A DNA stretch of 64,000 nt from Anaerolineae bacterium (GTDB taxonomy: Bacteria > Chloroflexota > Anaerolineae > Aggregatilineales > Aggregatilineaceae). The notes under the pieces were generated by a model that ran no database searches, was not told the DNA's origin, and was given only the letters and a program-made list of their open reading frames with translations. How positions within the stretch are numbered: the stretch's first letter is position 1; each line of letters begins with the position of its first letter. The translations under genes were made by a program, and so were the position numbers. Below are positions 27,143 to 35,926 of the stretch, in pieces. Where the stretch lies: contig JAHDLB010000001.1 in NCBI GenBank assembly GCA_018432315.1, positions 124,001-188,000 on the forward strand, read 5' to 3'.

Positions 27143-28030
27143 TTACTTGACCGCGCCGCGCGACAGCCCGGCGATAATCATGCGCTGGCCGGCCAGCACC
27201 AGCAGCAGCACCGGCACCACCATGAACACGCTGAGCGCGCTGAGCATGTCCCAGGGCCGGGTGTAGGTCGAGGCGTCCGACGACAGCTCGACCAGCGCCA
27301 CGCTGAGCGTCTTGGTATTGTCGCGCTGGGCGAACACCAGCGGGTAGAGCAGCTCGTTCCAGCCGATGATGAAGTTGATCACGGTCATGGTCGACAGCGC
27401 GGGCATGATCAGCGGCAGGATCATGCGGGTGAGCACCTGGAAGATGTTCGCCCCGTCGATGAGCGCCGCCTCTTCGATCTCGACCGGCACCTGCATGATG
27501 AACGACACCAGCGTCAGGATGGTGAACGGCAGCACCAGGCTGCTCATCAGGATGATCAGGCCGTGGTGCGTGTTGATCATCTTGAACTGCTGGAAGGTTT
27601 CGAACATGGGCACCAGCACCGCGATCTGCGGCAGCGCGACCGACATGATCAGCGCCATGTAGACGATGTTGCTGCCGGGGAAGCGGATGCGCGCCAGGGC
27701 ATAGGCGGCCAGCGCGGCGGCGATCACCGATACCAGCGCCGAGCCGACCGCGAACACCAGCGAGTTGCGCAGGTAGGTCAGGAACGGCACCGACTCGATC
27801 ATGTTCTGGTAGTTGTCGAGCGTCGGGTTGGCCGGGAGGTACGACGGCGGGATGCTGAACAGCTCGGTGCGCGGCGTGATCGACGACATGGCGATGTAGT
27901 AGAACGGGAAGCCGACGAACACCGCGAACACCACGAACGCGGCGTAGATCAGGATCGTGTTGCTGTGGCGGGCGAACCACGACAGGTCTTTCTTCTGGGC
28001 GTTGGACAGTCCTTCGACTGTGGCCGACAT
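27143..28030 (-). CDS. Carbohydrate ABC transporter permease, MalG type
   Basis: A 295-residue inner-membrane permease of normal length with six TM helices, starting at ILIYAAFVVFAVFVGFPFYY. The periplasmic segment carries YLPANPTLDNYQNM, and the EAA loop reads EIEEAALIDGANIFQVLTRM. It is encoded 15 bp downstream of its partner permease. The likely binding protein is the Tat-exported one at 34447 on the opposite arm of the divergon. The ATPase is not encoded here. Confidence 0.92.
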   Translation of the reverse strand: MSATVEGLSNAQKKDLSWFARHSNTILIYAAFVVFAVFVGFPFYYIAMSSITPRTELFSIPPSYLPANPTLDNYQNMIESVPFLTYLRNSLVFAVGSALVSVIAAALAAYALARIRFPGSNIVYMALIMSVALPQIAVLVPMFETFQQFKMINTHHGLIILMSSLVLPFTILTLVSFIMQVPVEIEEAALIDGANIFQVLTRMILPLIMPALSTMTVINFIIGWNELLYPLVFAQRDNTKTLSVALVELSSDASTYTRPWDMLSALSVFMVVPVLLLVLAGQRMIIAGLSRGAVK

Positions 28031-28045
28031 GGCAGCGTATCCTTT

Positions 28046-30034
28046 CTAGCCGGTGACTTCGACCCGGCGGAGCGCGTACAGGCCCAGCCCGCCGATCACG
28101 CCGACGACAGCGACGAGCGCGATACTGACCGCTGCCGCGTAACTGTAATTGAGTGAGTTGATCTCGAGGTAGATCTTCTGCGCGACCACCGTCGTCGAGA
28201 AGCCGGGGCCGCCGCCGGTCATGGCGAAGGGCAGGTCGAACGCCGCCAACTGCCACACCAGCAGGAACATGGCGGTCGTCACGATGATCGGCATGAGCAT
28301 CGGCACGGTGATGAAGCGCAGCGCGTCCAGCCAGTTGGCCCCGTCCACTTTGGCCGCTTCGTACAGGTCCTGCGACACACCTTGCAGCCCGGCGAGCAGC
28401 AGCAGCGCCGCGAACGGCGTGCTCTTCCACGTGTTGACGAACGTGATCGCGATGCGCGCGTTGTCGGGGTTGACCAGCCACTTGCCCTCATAGCCAACCA
28501 GGCGGCGCAGCAGGTCCGGGATCATGCCGAACTGGTCGTCGAACATCCAGCGGAAGCCGATCGCGGCGACGACCATCGGGATGGCCCACGGGATCAGGCT
28601 GATCGTGCGCGACAGGGCGCGCAGGCTGAAGTTGGCGTTGAGCAGGTGCGCGATCGCCAGACCCAGCGCCATCTGGAAGAACGTCGAGGCGAACACGAAA
28701 ATCACGGTGAACTCGAGGCTCTCGCGCACGACGAGATCGTTCGCCAGCCGCTCGAAATTGCGCAGGCCGATGTACTGGCGCGGCGGGAAGGCCGGGTTGT
28801 ACCGTTGCACGCTGAGCGCGACCGTCTGCAGGAAGGGGTAGAACGTGGTGAACGTCCGCAGCGCCACCGCCGGGGCGATCAGCGCGAAGGCGAGCAGGTA
28901 GCGCCGCTGTTGCAGCGACAGGTGCATCCCGCGCAGGCGCTCGGCGTAATCGCCCACCGTGCGGCGCATCCGTCGCGTGCCGAGCCGCCATTGAATCTGG
29001 GCCAGCACCCACAGCCACGCGCCGGTCCCGGCCAGCACGACCAGGGCCGCTTCCCACGCGTCCAGGTTGGCGGCGTTGCGTTCGGCGGCGATGTCGCGCG
29101 GGACGAGGCTGTAATACAACCCGGCGACGGCGGGCGCGATCAGCACCGGCATGCCGAACAGGCTGCCCAGGTCGAAGGCGGGCGCGGCCTGGAAGTTGTA
29201 CGCGCCCAGGAAGCGCACCAGCCAGCCGACCAGCGCCAGCGCCCAGGCGATCCCGCCGAGCCGCCATCCCAGCAGCGCGACCTGCTGCCGCGGCGTGGTG
29301 TTGAGCGCGCTCGCCACCCACAGGCCGAAGATGATCGGCACCAGCGCGAGAAACGCCGGGAACGAGCCGTTCGATTCGAACATCGAGCCGGGCGGGCGGG
29401 TGGCGTTCCAGCGCATGCTGCCCAGCAGCGCCACGGCGACCAGGATCACCAGCGCCAGGGTGCGCGGCCAGTCTTCCAGCAGATTCGCCAGCAGCCCCGC
29501 GGCGACGGCCAGCCCGGCGAACAGGACCAGCGGCAGGACCAGGTCGCCGTACTCGCCGATGGCGACGAACCGGACGATGGCCCACAGCCAGATGATGACG
29601 GGCACCAGCAGGACGAACGCGCTCGCTGCCGCGCTGATCCGCACCTGGGCCGGCGTGGCCGGGGCCATAAGCTGGCCGGTGGCGTCGCGCGGGGGATCGC
29701 CCGCGAAGACGACCAGCCGCCGGACGACCTGGCTCAGCGCAACCGCCAGCCCGATCCCGATCAGCAGCAGGCCGAAATCGGACCGGAAACCGGGGTTGGA
29801 CCAGATGGTATACGCCGCGCCGGGCGGCTCCTCCGGCTGGGGCACCAGCGTGCGGACGACCTCGCTGGCGGCGATCGTGCCGCCCAGCCCGGCGGCGAAC
29901 CACGCGAACGCGCTGTAGCGCTTGCGGCTCGCCAGCCACGCGATGAGCAGTGACGCCAGTGCGGCCAGCGGCCACAGGCGCGTGATCGTCACGCCCGACA
30001 CGGTGGCGAGGGCGGTATCGAGCCATTCAAACAT
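28046..30034 (-). CDS. Carbohydrate ABC transporter permease, MalF type, with long multi-TM N-terminal extension
   Basis: A 662-residue protein whose C-terminal 287 residues (about 376-662) are a complete MalF-like permease: APAVALRTFTTFYPFLQTVA, NFERLANDL, and EAA loop LYEAAKVDGANWLDAL (558-573). The N-terminal 370 residues hold roughly eight or nine extra hydrophobic segments (for example 20-33, 88-108, 139-157, 165-184, 192-205, 226-243, 262-275, 293-310, 329-345), with a charged linker RRMRRTVGDYAERLRGM before the permease. ATG 30034 is chosen over a start 16 codons upstream because AAAGGA lies 7 nt before it. The extension could be a fused membrane sensor or a second channel-like unit; I know of no role for it. 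Confidence 0.88.
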   Translation of the reverse strand: MFEWLDTALATVSGVTITRLWPLAALASLLIAWLASRKRYSAFAWFAAGLGGTIAASEVVRTLVPQPEEPPGAAYTIWSNPGFRSDFGLLLIGIGLAVALSQVVRRLVVFAGDPPRDATGQLMAPATPAQVRISAAASAFVLLVPVIIWLWAIVRFVAIGEYGDLVLPLVLFAGLAVAAGLLANLLEDWPRTLALVILVAVALLGSMRWNATRPPGSMFESNGSFPAFLALVPIIFGLWVASALNTTPRQQVALLGWRLGGIAWALALVGWLVRFLGAYNFQAAPAFDLGSLFGMPVLIAPAVAGLYYSLVPRDIAAERNAANLDAWEAALVVLAGTGAWLWVLAQIQWRLGTRRMRRTVGDYAERLRGMHLSLQQRRYLLAFALIAPAVALRTFTTFYPFLQTVALSVQRYNPAFPPRQYIGLRNFERLANDLVVRESLEFTVIFVFASTFFQMALGLAIAHLLNANFSLRALSRTISLIPWAIPMVVAAIGFRWMFDDQFGMIPDLLRRLVGYEGKWLVNPDNARIAITFVNTWKSTPFAALLLLAGLQGVSQDLYEAAKVDGANWLDALRFITVPMLMPIIVTTAMFLLVWQLAAFDLPFAMTGGGPGFSTTVVAQKIYLEINSLNYSYAAAVSIALVAVVGVIGGLGLYALRRVEVTG

Positions 30035-30166
30035 GGGGGATCCTTTCGGGTGACGCACCACAACACGGGGCAGCCGCTGCACGGTGGCAACGCGTGGAGA
30101 AAGCAGGGTCGGGCCGCCGGTCGGCCAGTGGACAGGGTGACATAAAGTAAGTTCTCATCGGACAAA

Positions 30167-30211
30167 TTGTCTATACAAGTTCATTATGCGTCGATTCGAC
30201 CGATCTGTCAA
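30167..30211 (-). promoter_or_regulatory. Promoter and operator for the minus-strand permease/diiron operon
   Basis: On the minus strand, -35 TTGACA (plus 30206-30211) and -10 CATAAT (30183-30188) are 17 bp apart. The operator, TTGTCTATACAA on the plus strand (30167-30178), reads TTGTATAGACAA in the direction of transcription and covers the expected start site. The 437-bp intergenic region 30035-30471 holds this promoter and the divergent one at 30365. I see no gene in the 150 bp between them. Confidence 0.72.
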
Positions 30212-30364
30212 TACAGGGTCGTCGCGTGCCGGGCGCTGTCGCGGGCTGTCCCGCCGCCTCGTTCGAGCGCGATTCCCGGCTGAGTGGCGCTCGCTTGTGC
30301 CCGGCCCACAGGCGCGAACCGCGCCACCGCTGCGCCGCGGGCGAATCGAATTCGGGCGGGGCCA

Positions 30365-30409
30365 TTGTCTTGACAGGCTGTTTGTCATATAATAGATTTG
30401 TCTATACAT
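30365..30409 (+). promoter_or_regulatory. Promoter and operator for the mannosidase operon
   Basis: TTGTCT (30365-30370) and TATAAT (30388-30393) are 17 bp apart. The operator TTGTCTATACAT (30398-30409) begins 4 bp after the -10 box and reads ATGTATAGACAA on the other strand. Its placement mirrors that of the divergent promoter, so one repressor could control both arms. Confidence 0.7.
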
Positions 30410-30471
30410 CTAGGCCATCAATGCAAACGATTTTTTGCTGATATTGGCTTTACGACGAAAGGTGCTGGTTG

Positions 30472-33201
30472 ATGGGCAAGCCCCCCTATCAAGCCACGTT
30501 AGTCAGCCATACCCACTGGGACCGCGCCTGGTACTGCACATTCCAAGAATACCGCATCCGCCTGGTGCGGCTGGTCGATCGCCTGCTGCGCCTGCTGGAC
30601 GAGCAGCCCGATTTTCGCGTGTTCATGCTCGACGGGCAGATGAGCGTGCTGGAGGATTACCTCGAAGTGCGCCCCGAGCGCGCCGCCGTGCTGCAGGCGC
30701 ACTGCCGGGCGGGTCGCATCCAGGTCGGGCCGTGGTACGTGCTGGCCGACGAATTCCTTGTCAGCCCGGAGTCGCTGGTGCGCAACCTGATGGTCGGGCG
30801 CAAGATGGGCGAGCCCTACGGCGGCGTGATGCCGATCGGCTACGTGCCGGACGGTTTCGGCCACATCGCCCAACTGCCGCAGATTCTGCGCGGCTTTGGC
30901 ATCGACAACGCGTTTTTCTGGCGCGGGATGGGCGCCGAGGGCGACCGGCTGGGCACCGAGTTCGAGTGGCGCGCGCCGGATGGCTCGTGCGTGACGGCGA
31001 TCCTGATGCCCTGGGGCTACCACAACGTCACCAATCTGGGCTACGGCATCCACTGGGGCGACGTGTCGCAGATGGCATTCGACTGGGACCTGGCCCAGCA
31101 GAAGATCGAGCGCGCCATCGACAAGCTCAAGCCGATGACCAACACGCGCACGCTGCTGCTGATGAACGGCATCGACCACGCCGAGGCCGAGCCGCGCATC
31201 CCGGAGGTAATCCGCCGCGCCAACGCCGCGCTGGACGACGTCGAGATCCATCACGGCACGCTGGCCGAGCACCTGGAGCGGGTGCGGGCGGCGGGCGTCG
31301 ATCTGCCGCGCTTCGAGGGCGAGTTCCGCTGGGGCCGCTATTCCGAGATCCTGCAAGGCGTGTACTCGACGCGCATCCACCTCAAGCAGGAGAACCACGC
31401 CACCGAGACGCTGCTCGAACGCTACATGGAACCGCTGGCGGCGCTGGCGTGGCTGGCGGGCGGCGACGTGCCGGAGGGCACCCCCGCGCTGATGTGGCAG
31501 GCGTGGCACTGGCTGCTGCTCAACCACCCGCACGACGATATGTACGGCAGCGGCATCGACGAGGTGCACCACGAGATGCTCTACCGCTTCAGCCAGGCGC
31601 GCCAGATCGCCGGGGCGCTGGTGCGCGACAGCCTGCGCGAAGTGGCGCGGCAGGCCGACATGACCGCCCAGACCGGCACGCCGGTGATCGCCTTCAACCC
31701 GCTGGGCTGGGACCGCGCCGAAGTGGCCGAAGCGCTGATCGAGTTCGAGTTCGACGATCCGCACGCGGGCGACTTCCAACTGGTGACCGGCGCGGGCGAG
31801 GTCGTGCCGCACCAGGTGATCGCGGACGAGGAGCGCTTCTGGATGGAGGTGCTCAAGCCCAACCGCAAGCGCTGCGTGCGCGTCCTGGTCCCGGTGACGG
31901 TGCCCGCGCTGGGCTACACCACGCTCTACGCGCAGCCGGCGAGCGGAAGCCCGCCCCCGGCCACCGATCTCGTGACCGGCGAGCGCGGGGCGGAGAATGC
32001 CTACGTGGCGCTCGCCATCGAGGTCGACGGCGGCCTGACGATCACCGACAAGACAACCGGCCACGTCTACGCGGGCCAGCACCATTTCGCCGATGTCGAA
32101 GACACGGGCGACGAATACACGTTTTGCCCGCTGACAGAGCACAGCCAGACGATCACCACCGCCGGGCGCGCGGCCCAGGTGGAGCGCGTCGAGGCCGGGC
32201 CGTGCCGCGCGGCGTTCCGCGTGACGTGGATGCTCGACGTGCCGGAGGGGCTGGCCGACGACCGCCGCCGCCGGTCCGCGCAAACGGTGCCGCTGCCGAT
32301 CACCGTGACGATCATGCTCTATGCCGGGCAGCCGGGCGTCTTCATCACCACCGAGATCGACAACCGGGCGCGCGACCACAAGCTGACGGTCAACTTCCCG
32401 ACCGGGCTGCGCGTCGCGCAGGCGCACGTCGACCAGTCGTGGATGGTTGCCGCGCGCGATCTGGCGCTGCCGCCGTCCGAGGGCTGGGTCGAGGACCCGA
32501 CGCCGCTCATGCACCAGCGCGCCTTCACCGACCTGAGCGATGGCCGGCGAGGGCTGGCAATCCTCAACCGGGGGCTGCCGTCGGTCGAGGTGGCGGAGGA
32601 CGGCACGATCGCGCTCACCCTGCTGCGCAGCGTGGGCTGGATGTCGCGGGACGATCTGTGGGTGCGCCGCATCGCCGCGGGGCCGCTGGTGCCCACGCCG
32701 GGCGCGCAGTGCATCGGGCCGCACCGCTACGAGTACGCGATCCTGCCCCACGCGGGCGACTGGCGGAACGTCTACCCGGCGGCGATGAACTACAACGCTG
32801 CGGTTCACGCGCGCCGGGCGGACACGCATCCCGGCCTGGTGCTGCGCGAGATGAACATCACCCGCGACGACCCGGCGCTGGTGACGTCCATCCCCTGGCC
32901 GCGCGGCGGGCACCTGCCGGACACGTTCAGCCTGCTGCGGATCGAGTCGCCCGCGCTGGTGCTCAGCGCCGCCCGGCGGAGCGAGCGCGACACGCTGATC
33001 GTGCGCTGCTACAACATCACGCGCGAGCTGGTCGAGAGCGCGATCACCTGCGGCCTGCCGCTGGCGGGAGCGTACCGCGCCAACCTGGCCGAGGAGCGCG
33101 GCGACTCCCTGCCGGTCCGTGACGGGCGCCGCGTGGACGTGGCGGCGGGGCCCGGCCAGGCGATCACGGTCGAGCTGGTGTTCGCCGGGCAGGAGGGCTG
33201 A
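30472..33201 (+). CDS. Glycoside hydrolase family 38 alpha-mannosidase
   Basis: A 909-residue GH38 enzyme. The N-terminal catalytic domain has the zinc-binding start VSHTHWDRAWY (H13, H15, D17) and the segment GYVPDGFGHIAQLPQIL, whose Asp is the expected nucleophile/metal-ligand region. A later NHPHDDMYGSGIDEVH supplies the second metal histidine motif. The C-terminal half is the usual large beta-sandwich part. The pattern is closest to bacterial MngB-like mannosidases. No signal peptide is present, so it acts on imported mannosides. ATG 30472, behind GAAAGG, is preferred to the TTG one codon earlier. It heads a three-gene operon behind an operator-bearing promoter. Confidence 0.93.
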   Translation: MGKPPYQATLVSHTHWDRAWYCTFQEYRIRLVRLVDRLLRLLDEQPDFRVFMLDGQMSVLEDYLEVRPERAAVLQAHCRAGRIQVGPWYVLADEFLVSPESLVRNLMVGRKMGEPYGGVMPIGYVPDGFGHIAQLPQILRGFGIDNAFFWRGMGAEGDRLGTEFEWRAPDGSCVTAILMPWGYHNVTNLGYGIHWGDVSQMAFDWDLAQQKIERAIDKLKPMTNTRTLLLMNGIDHAEAEPRIPEVIRRANAALDDVEIHHGTLAEHLERVRAAGVDLPRFEGEFRWGRYSEILQGVYSTRIHLKQENHATETLLERYMEPLAALAWLAGGDVPEGTPALMWQAWHWLLLNHPHDDMYGSGIDEVHHEMLYRFSQARQIAGALVRDSLREVARQADMTAQTGTPVIAFNPLGWDRAEVAEALIEFEFDDPHAGDFQLVTGAGEVVPHQVIADEERFWMEVLKPNRKRCVRVLVPVTVPALGYTTLYAQPASGSPPPATDLVTGERGAENAYVALAIEVDGGLTITDKTTGHVYAGQHHFADVEDTGDEYTFCPLTEHSQTITTAGRAAQVERVEAGPCRAAFRVTWMLDVPEGLADDRRRRSAQTVPLPITVTIMLYAGQPGVFITTEIDNRARDHKLTVNFPTGLRVAQAHVDQSWMVAARDLALPPSEGWVEDPTPLMHQRAFTDLSDGRRGLAILNRGLPSVEVAEDGTIALTLLRSVGWMSRDDLWVRRIAAGPLVPTPGAQCIGPHRYEYAILPHAGDWRNVYPAAMNYNAAVHARRADTHPGLVLREMNITRDDPALVTSIPWPRGGHLPDTFSLLRIESPALVLSAARRSERDTLIVRCYNITRELVESAITCGLPLAGAYRANLAEERGDSLPVRDGRRVDVAAGPGQAITVELVFAGQEG

Positions 33202-33204
33202 TCG

Positions 33205-34386
33205 ATGGCCGGAATGACCTCGCGCCAGCGGATGCTGACCGCGCTCACCGGCGGCGTGCCGGACCGGCTGCCGGTCACGACGCATCACGTCATGACGTAC
33301 TTCCTGGACACGTACCTGGACGGCATTTCTTACCACGAGTTCTTCGACCGCTTTGGGCTGGACGCCATGCTGTGGACCGTGCCCTACAAACCCGACGAGT
33401 CGCAGGGCGAATACTTCGATCCGAACCAGACGTTCATCCACCCGCTGGACCACACGCACCGCGTCGTGTCGGACGACTGGCGCATCGAGACGGAGCGCAT
33501 CCCGGACGCGCAGTACACGACCACGCGCTACAACTTCGTCACGCCCAGGGGCACGCTGTCGATGGTCTTGCAGGGCAACCAGTACACCGATTGGGTGGTC
33601 GAGCCGCTGGTCAAGCAGAAGCGCGACATCGACCTGATCGCGGAGTACGTGACGCATCCCAAGTGCGACGTGGAGGCCGTCAACCGCCGCGCCGAGGCGT
33701 TCGGCGAGCGCGGGTTGGTGCGCGGCCACATCTGCTATTTCGACGTGTACGGCCAGCCCGGCTGCTGGCAGGATGCCGTCGAGCTGGTCGGCACCGAGCG
33801 CCTGATCCTGGAGACGTACGACGATCCGGAGTGGGTCCACGAGCTGATCAAAATCCTGCAGGCGCGCAAAAAGACGTTCATCCGCTCGCTGGAAGGGGCA
33901 CGCTATGACCTGCTGGAGTTGGGCGGCGGGGCCGCGTCATCGACGGTCATCTCGCCGAAGTTGTTCGACCAGTTCGTCGCGCCCTACGACGCCGAGCTGA
34001 TCGCGCTGGCGCACGCGGTCGGCCAGCGGATCGTCTACCACACGTGCGGCGGCATGATGCCGCTGCTGGAGCGCATCGCGGACATGAACCCCGACGCGAT
34101 GGAAACCTTCACCCCGGCGGACATGGGCGGCGACATGCGGCTGGCCGAGGCCAAGGGGCGCATCGGCGACCGCGTGTGCTTCATCGGCGGGTTCGACCAG
34201 TTCCACTACTTCACCGGCTGCACCCCGGAGCAGACTCGCGCCGAAGTGCGCCGCTGCTTCGAGGAAGCCGGGCCGGGCGGCGGGTATATCCTCAGCCCGT
34301 CCGATCACTTCTTCGACGCCGAGATACCGCTATTGGAAGCGTTCGCCGGTGAAGCGCGCCGCTGCGTGTACGATGGAGGCTCGTAA
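33205..34386 (+). CDS. UroD/MtaA-superfamily protein (paralogue of the 22417 gene)
   Basis: A 393-residue UroD-fold protein starting MAGMTSRQRMLTALTGGVPDR, an N-terminal pattern typical of the family's non-haem branch. It keeps the HxC motif (H279-T-C281 in IVYHTCGGMMP), while the distal zinc-loop cysteine is replaced (YILSPSDHFFDAEIP). It begins 3 bp after the mannosidase stop, so the two are tightly co-expressed. HemE function is unlikely given the context. Corrinoid- or thiol-dependent methyl transfer is possible, but no corrinoid protein is encoded in the window. Confidence 0.8.
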   Translation: MAGMTSRQRMLTALTGGVPDRLPVTTHHVMTYFLDTYLDGISYHEFFDRFGLDAMLWTVPYKPDESQGEYFDPNQTFIHPLDHTHRVVSDDWRIETERIPDAQYTTTRYNFVTPRGTLSMVLQGNQYTDWVVEPLVKQKRDIDLIAEYVTHPKCDVEAVNRRAEAFGERGLVRGHICYFDVYGQPGCWQDAVELVGTERLILETYDDPEWVHELIKILQARKKTFIRSLEGARYDLLELGGGAASSTVISPKLFDQFVAPYDAELIALAHAVGQRIVYHTCGGMMPLLERIADMNPDAMETFTPADMGGDMRLAEAKGRIGDRVCFIGGFDQFHYFTGCTPEQTRAEVRRCFEEAGPGGGYILSPSDHFFDAEIPLLEAFAGEARRCVYDGGS

Positions 34387-34446
34387 AGCATGCCATGAAC
34401 CCTCTCGTTCGTTTGCCGATGGTTTTTATCTTAGGAGGAAAAAGAA

Positions 34447-35739
34447 ATGAGTGAGATCAAGAAAGGTTTGTCGCGTCGTACGTTCTTGAAGGGAACGGGT
34501 GCAGCGCTGGCCGGTGCCGCGCTGGGCGGCAAGTTCGCCACGCAGGGCATTTTCGCCCCGAACGTGGTCCGCGCCCAGGCTGAGGTCGTGCTCGCGGTCC
34601 AGGAGTTCACGCACGACATCCTGCGCCAGGTGCTGCCCCAGTTCGAGGAAGAAACCGGGTTCACCGTCACGCTGGAAGGCGGCCCGGTCAGCGGCAACGA
34701 CATGTTGACCAAGTACAGCACCGCTTTTGCGTCGGGCAGCAGCCCTATCGATGTGTTCAGCGATGCCGACGACAGCTCGCCGACCTTCATGCGCGCGGGC
34801 TGGCTGGAGCCGCTCAACGACGTCATCCCCCAGGAAACCTGGGACGACTTCCCGCCCAGCATGCAGCCGCACATCGACGGCTTCCTGAGCATCGAGGGCG
34901 AGCGCTACCGCATCCCGCACGAGTTCGCGGTCGGCTACTTCTTCACCCGCAAAGACTGGCTGGACGAGCAGGGCGTCGCGGCGCCAACGTCGTGGGACGA
35001 GGTGGTCGAGATCGGCAAGATGTTCGCCGACCCGGCGAACGGCGTCTGGGGCACGACCGATGGCCTGGTCAAGCCGGCGCTGCTCTACGTTTACATGGCT
35101 TACCTGACGGCGCAGTCGGGCGGCAGCATCTTCGACTTCGACGAGGCGACGGGCGAGGCGTTCCAGTTCCTCTACGACATGATCCACACCCACCAGATCT
35201 TCCCCGAAGACGCGCTGAACCAGGACTATACCGCTCAGAACGAGCTGTATATGGGCGACAAGGTGGCCTTCATGCGCCAGTGGCCGTTCTTCCAGGCTGT
35301 GGCCGAGGGCAACGCCGAGTGGTATGCCGACGACAAGATGGTGATCGAGCTGCCGCCGGCGGGCCCCGCGGGCAGCAAGAGTTGGATCGGCGGCTGGGGT
35401 TGGTCGATCCCCAAGTTCGCCCCGAACATGGAAGGCGCCAAGGCGCTCATCCAGTTCCTGACGTCGAAGGAGATCGCCCCCATCCTGGCCGAGCAGCAGG
35501 GCTTCCTGCTCACGCCGCGCTACTCCATCCTCGAAGTCTTGCCGGAGGACGATCCGCTGGTGCAGGCGATGACGCTCTACGCCGAGAATGACGTGTTCGC
35601 CGCGCGCCCGTTCCACCCGCGCGTGGCCGAGGCGCAGACCGTCGTCGACGACATGGCCTCGCTCTTCCTGACCAACCAGGCGTCGCTGTCCGACGTGCTG
35701 CGGCAGGGCCAGCAGTTGATCGCCGATCTCGACGAGTAG
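34447..35739 (+). CDS. Tat-exported carbohydrate ABC substrate-binding protein
   Basis: A 430-residue family 1 solute-binding protein with a twin-arginine signal (SRRTFLKGTGAALAGAALG; R10-R11) and a probable cleavage site near VRAQA (about 44). The mature part includes VLPQFEEETGFTVTLEGGPV and WIGGWGWSIPKFAPNMEGAK, typical of sugar-binding proteins. Export in folded form by Tat is unusual compared with the Sec signal of the 10092 protein. TTAGGAGG lies before the ATG. It ends the mannosidase operon and is followed by a strong terminator. It probably serves the permeases encoded at 27143-30034. Confidence 0.92.
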   Translation: MSEIKKGLSRRTFLKGTGAALAGAALGGKFATQGIFAPNVVRAQAEVVLAVQEFTHDILRQVLPQFEEETGFTVTLEGGPVSGNDMLTKYSTAFASGSSPIDVFSDADDSSPTFMRAGWLEPLNDVIPQETWDDFPPSMQPHIDGFLSIEGERYRIPHEFAVGYFFTRKDWLDEQGVAAPTSWDEVVEIGKMFADPANGVWGTTDGLVKPALLYVYMAYLTAQSGGSIFDFDEATGEAFQFLYDMIHTHQIFPEDALNQDYTAQNELYMGDKVAFMRQWPFFQAVAEGNAEWYADDKMVIELPPAGPAGSKSWIGGWGWSIPKFAPNMEGAKALIQFLTSKEIAPILAEQQGFLLTPRYSILEVLPEDDPLVQAMTLYAENDVFAARPFHPRVAEAQTVVDDMASLFLTNQASLSDVLRQGQQLIADLDE

Positions 35740-35775
35740 GGCGCTCGCGCGCATCGTTCGCTATGACATCCTGGC

Positions 35776-35810
35776 AGATAGCAGGCTCGCGGGCCTGCTA
35801 TCTGTTTTGT
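35776..35810 (+). terminator. Intrinsic terminator after the mannosidase operon
   Basis: The perfect 10-bp stem AGATAGCAGG / CCTGCTATCT (35776-35785 and 35794-35803) has an 8-nt loop and is followed by GTTTTGTG. It lies about 36 bp after the binding-protein stop and separates the sugar regulon from the purine module. Confidence 0.85.
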
Positions 35811-35882
35811 GTTATGGGCGTGTTTGCAGAAAATATGAGATTTGTCACTTGGGGAGCGTGGTGATTCTCCGGTATCATGAAG

Positions 35883-35895
35883 TTTGTTGAACAAA
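35883..35895 (+). promoter_or_regulatory. Palindromic operator before the HutC-type regulator
   Basis: The perfect inverted repeat TTTGTT-G-AACAAA lies 31 bp before the regulator's ATG and just after a possible -10 box TATCAT (35873-35878; TTGGGG lies 18 bp further upstream). It differs from the sugar-regulon sites, so autoregulation by the adjacent HutC-type protein is the simplest reading. Confidence 0.5.
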
Positions 35896-35926
35896 TGCCA
35901 AGTTAATGTTATGGGGGGCAGGGGTC

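Noticed and set aside
30155-30409. 84-residue minus-strand open frame in the divergent intergenic region
   Set aside because: It runs through both promoters and operators, has no ribosome-binding site and has biased Arg-rich composition.
30499-33840. 1113-residue minus-strand open frame over the mannosidase gene
   Set aside because: The plus strand carries unmistakable GH38 motifs; the minus frame shows only low-complexity Arg/His/Val-rich translation.
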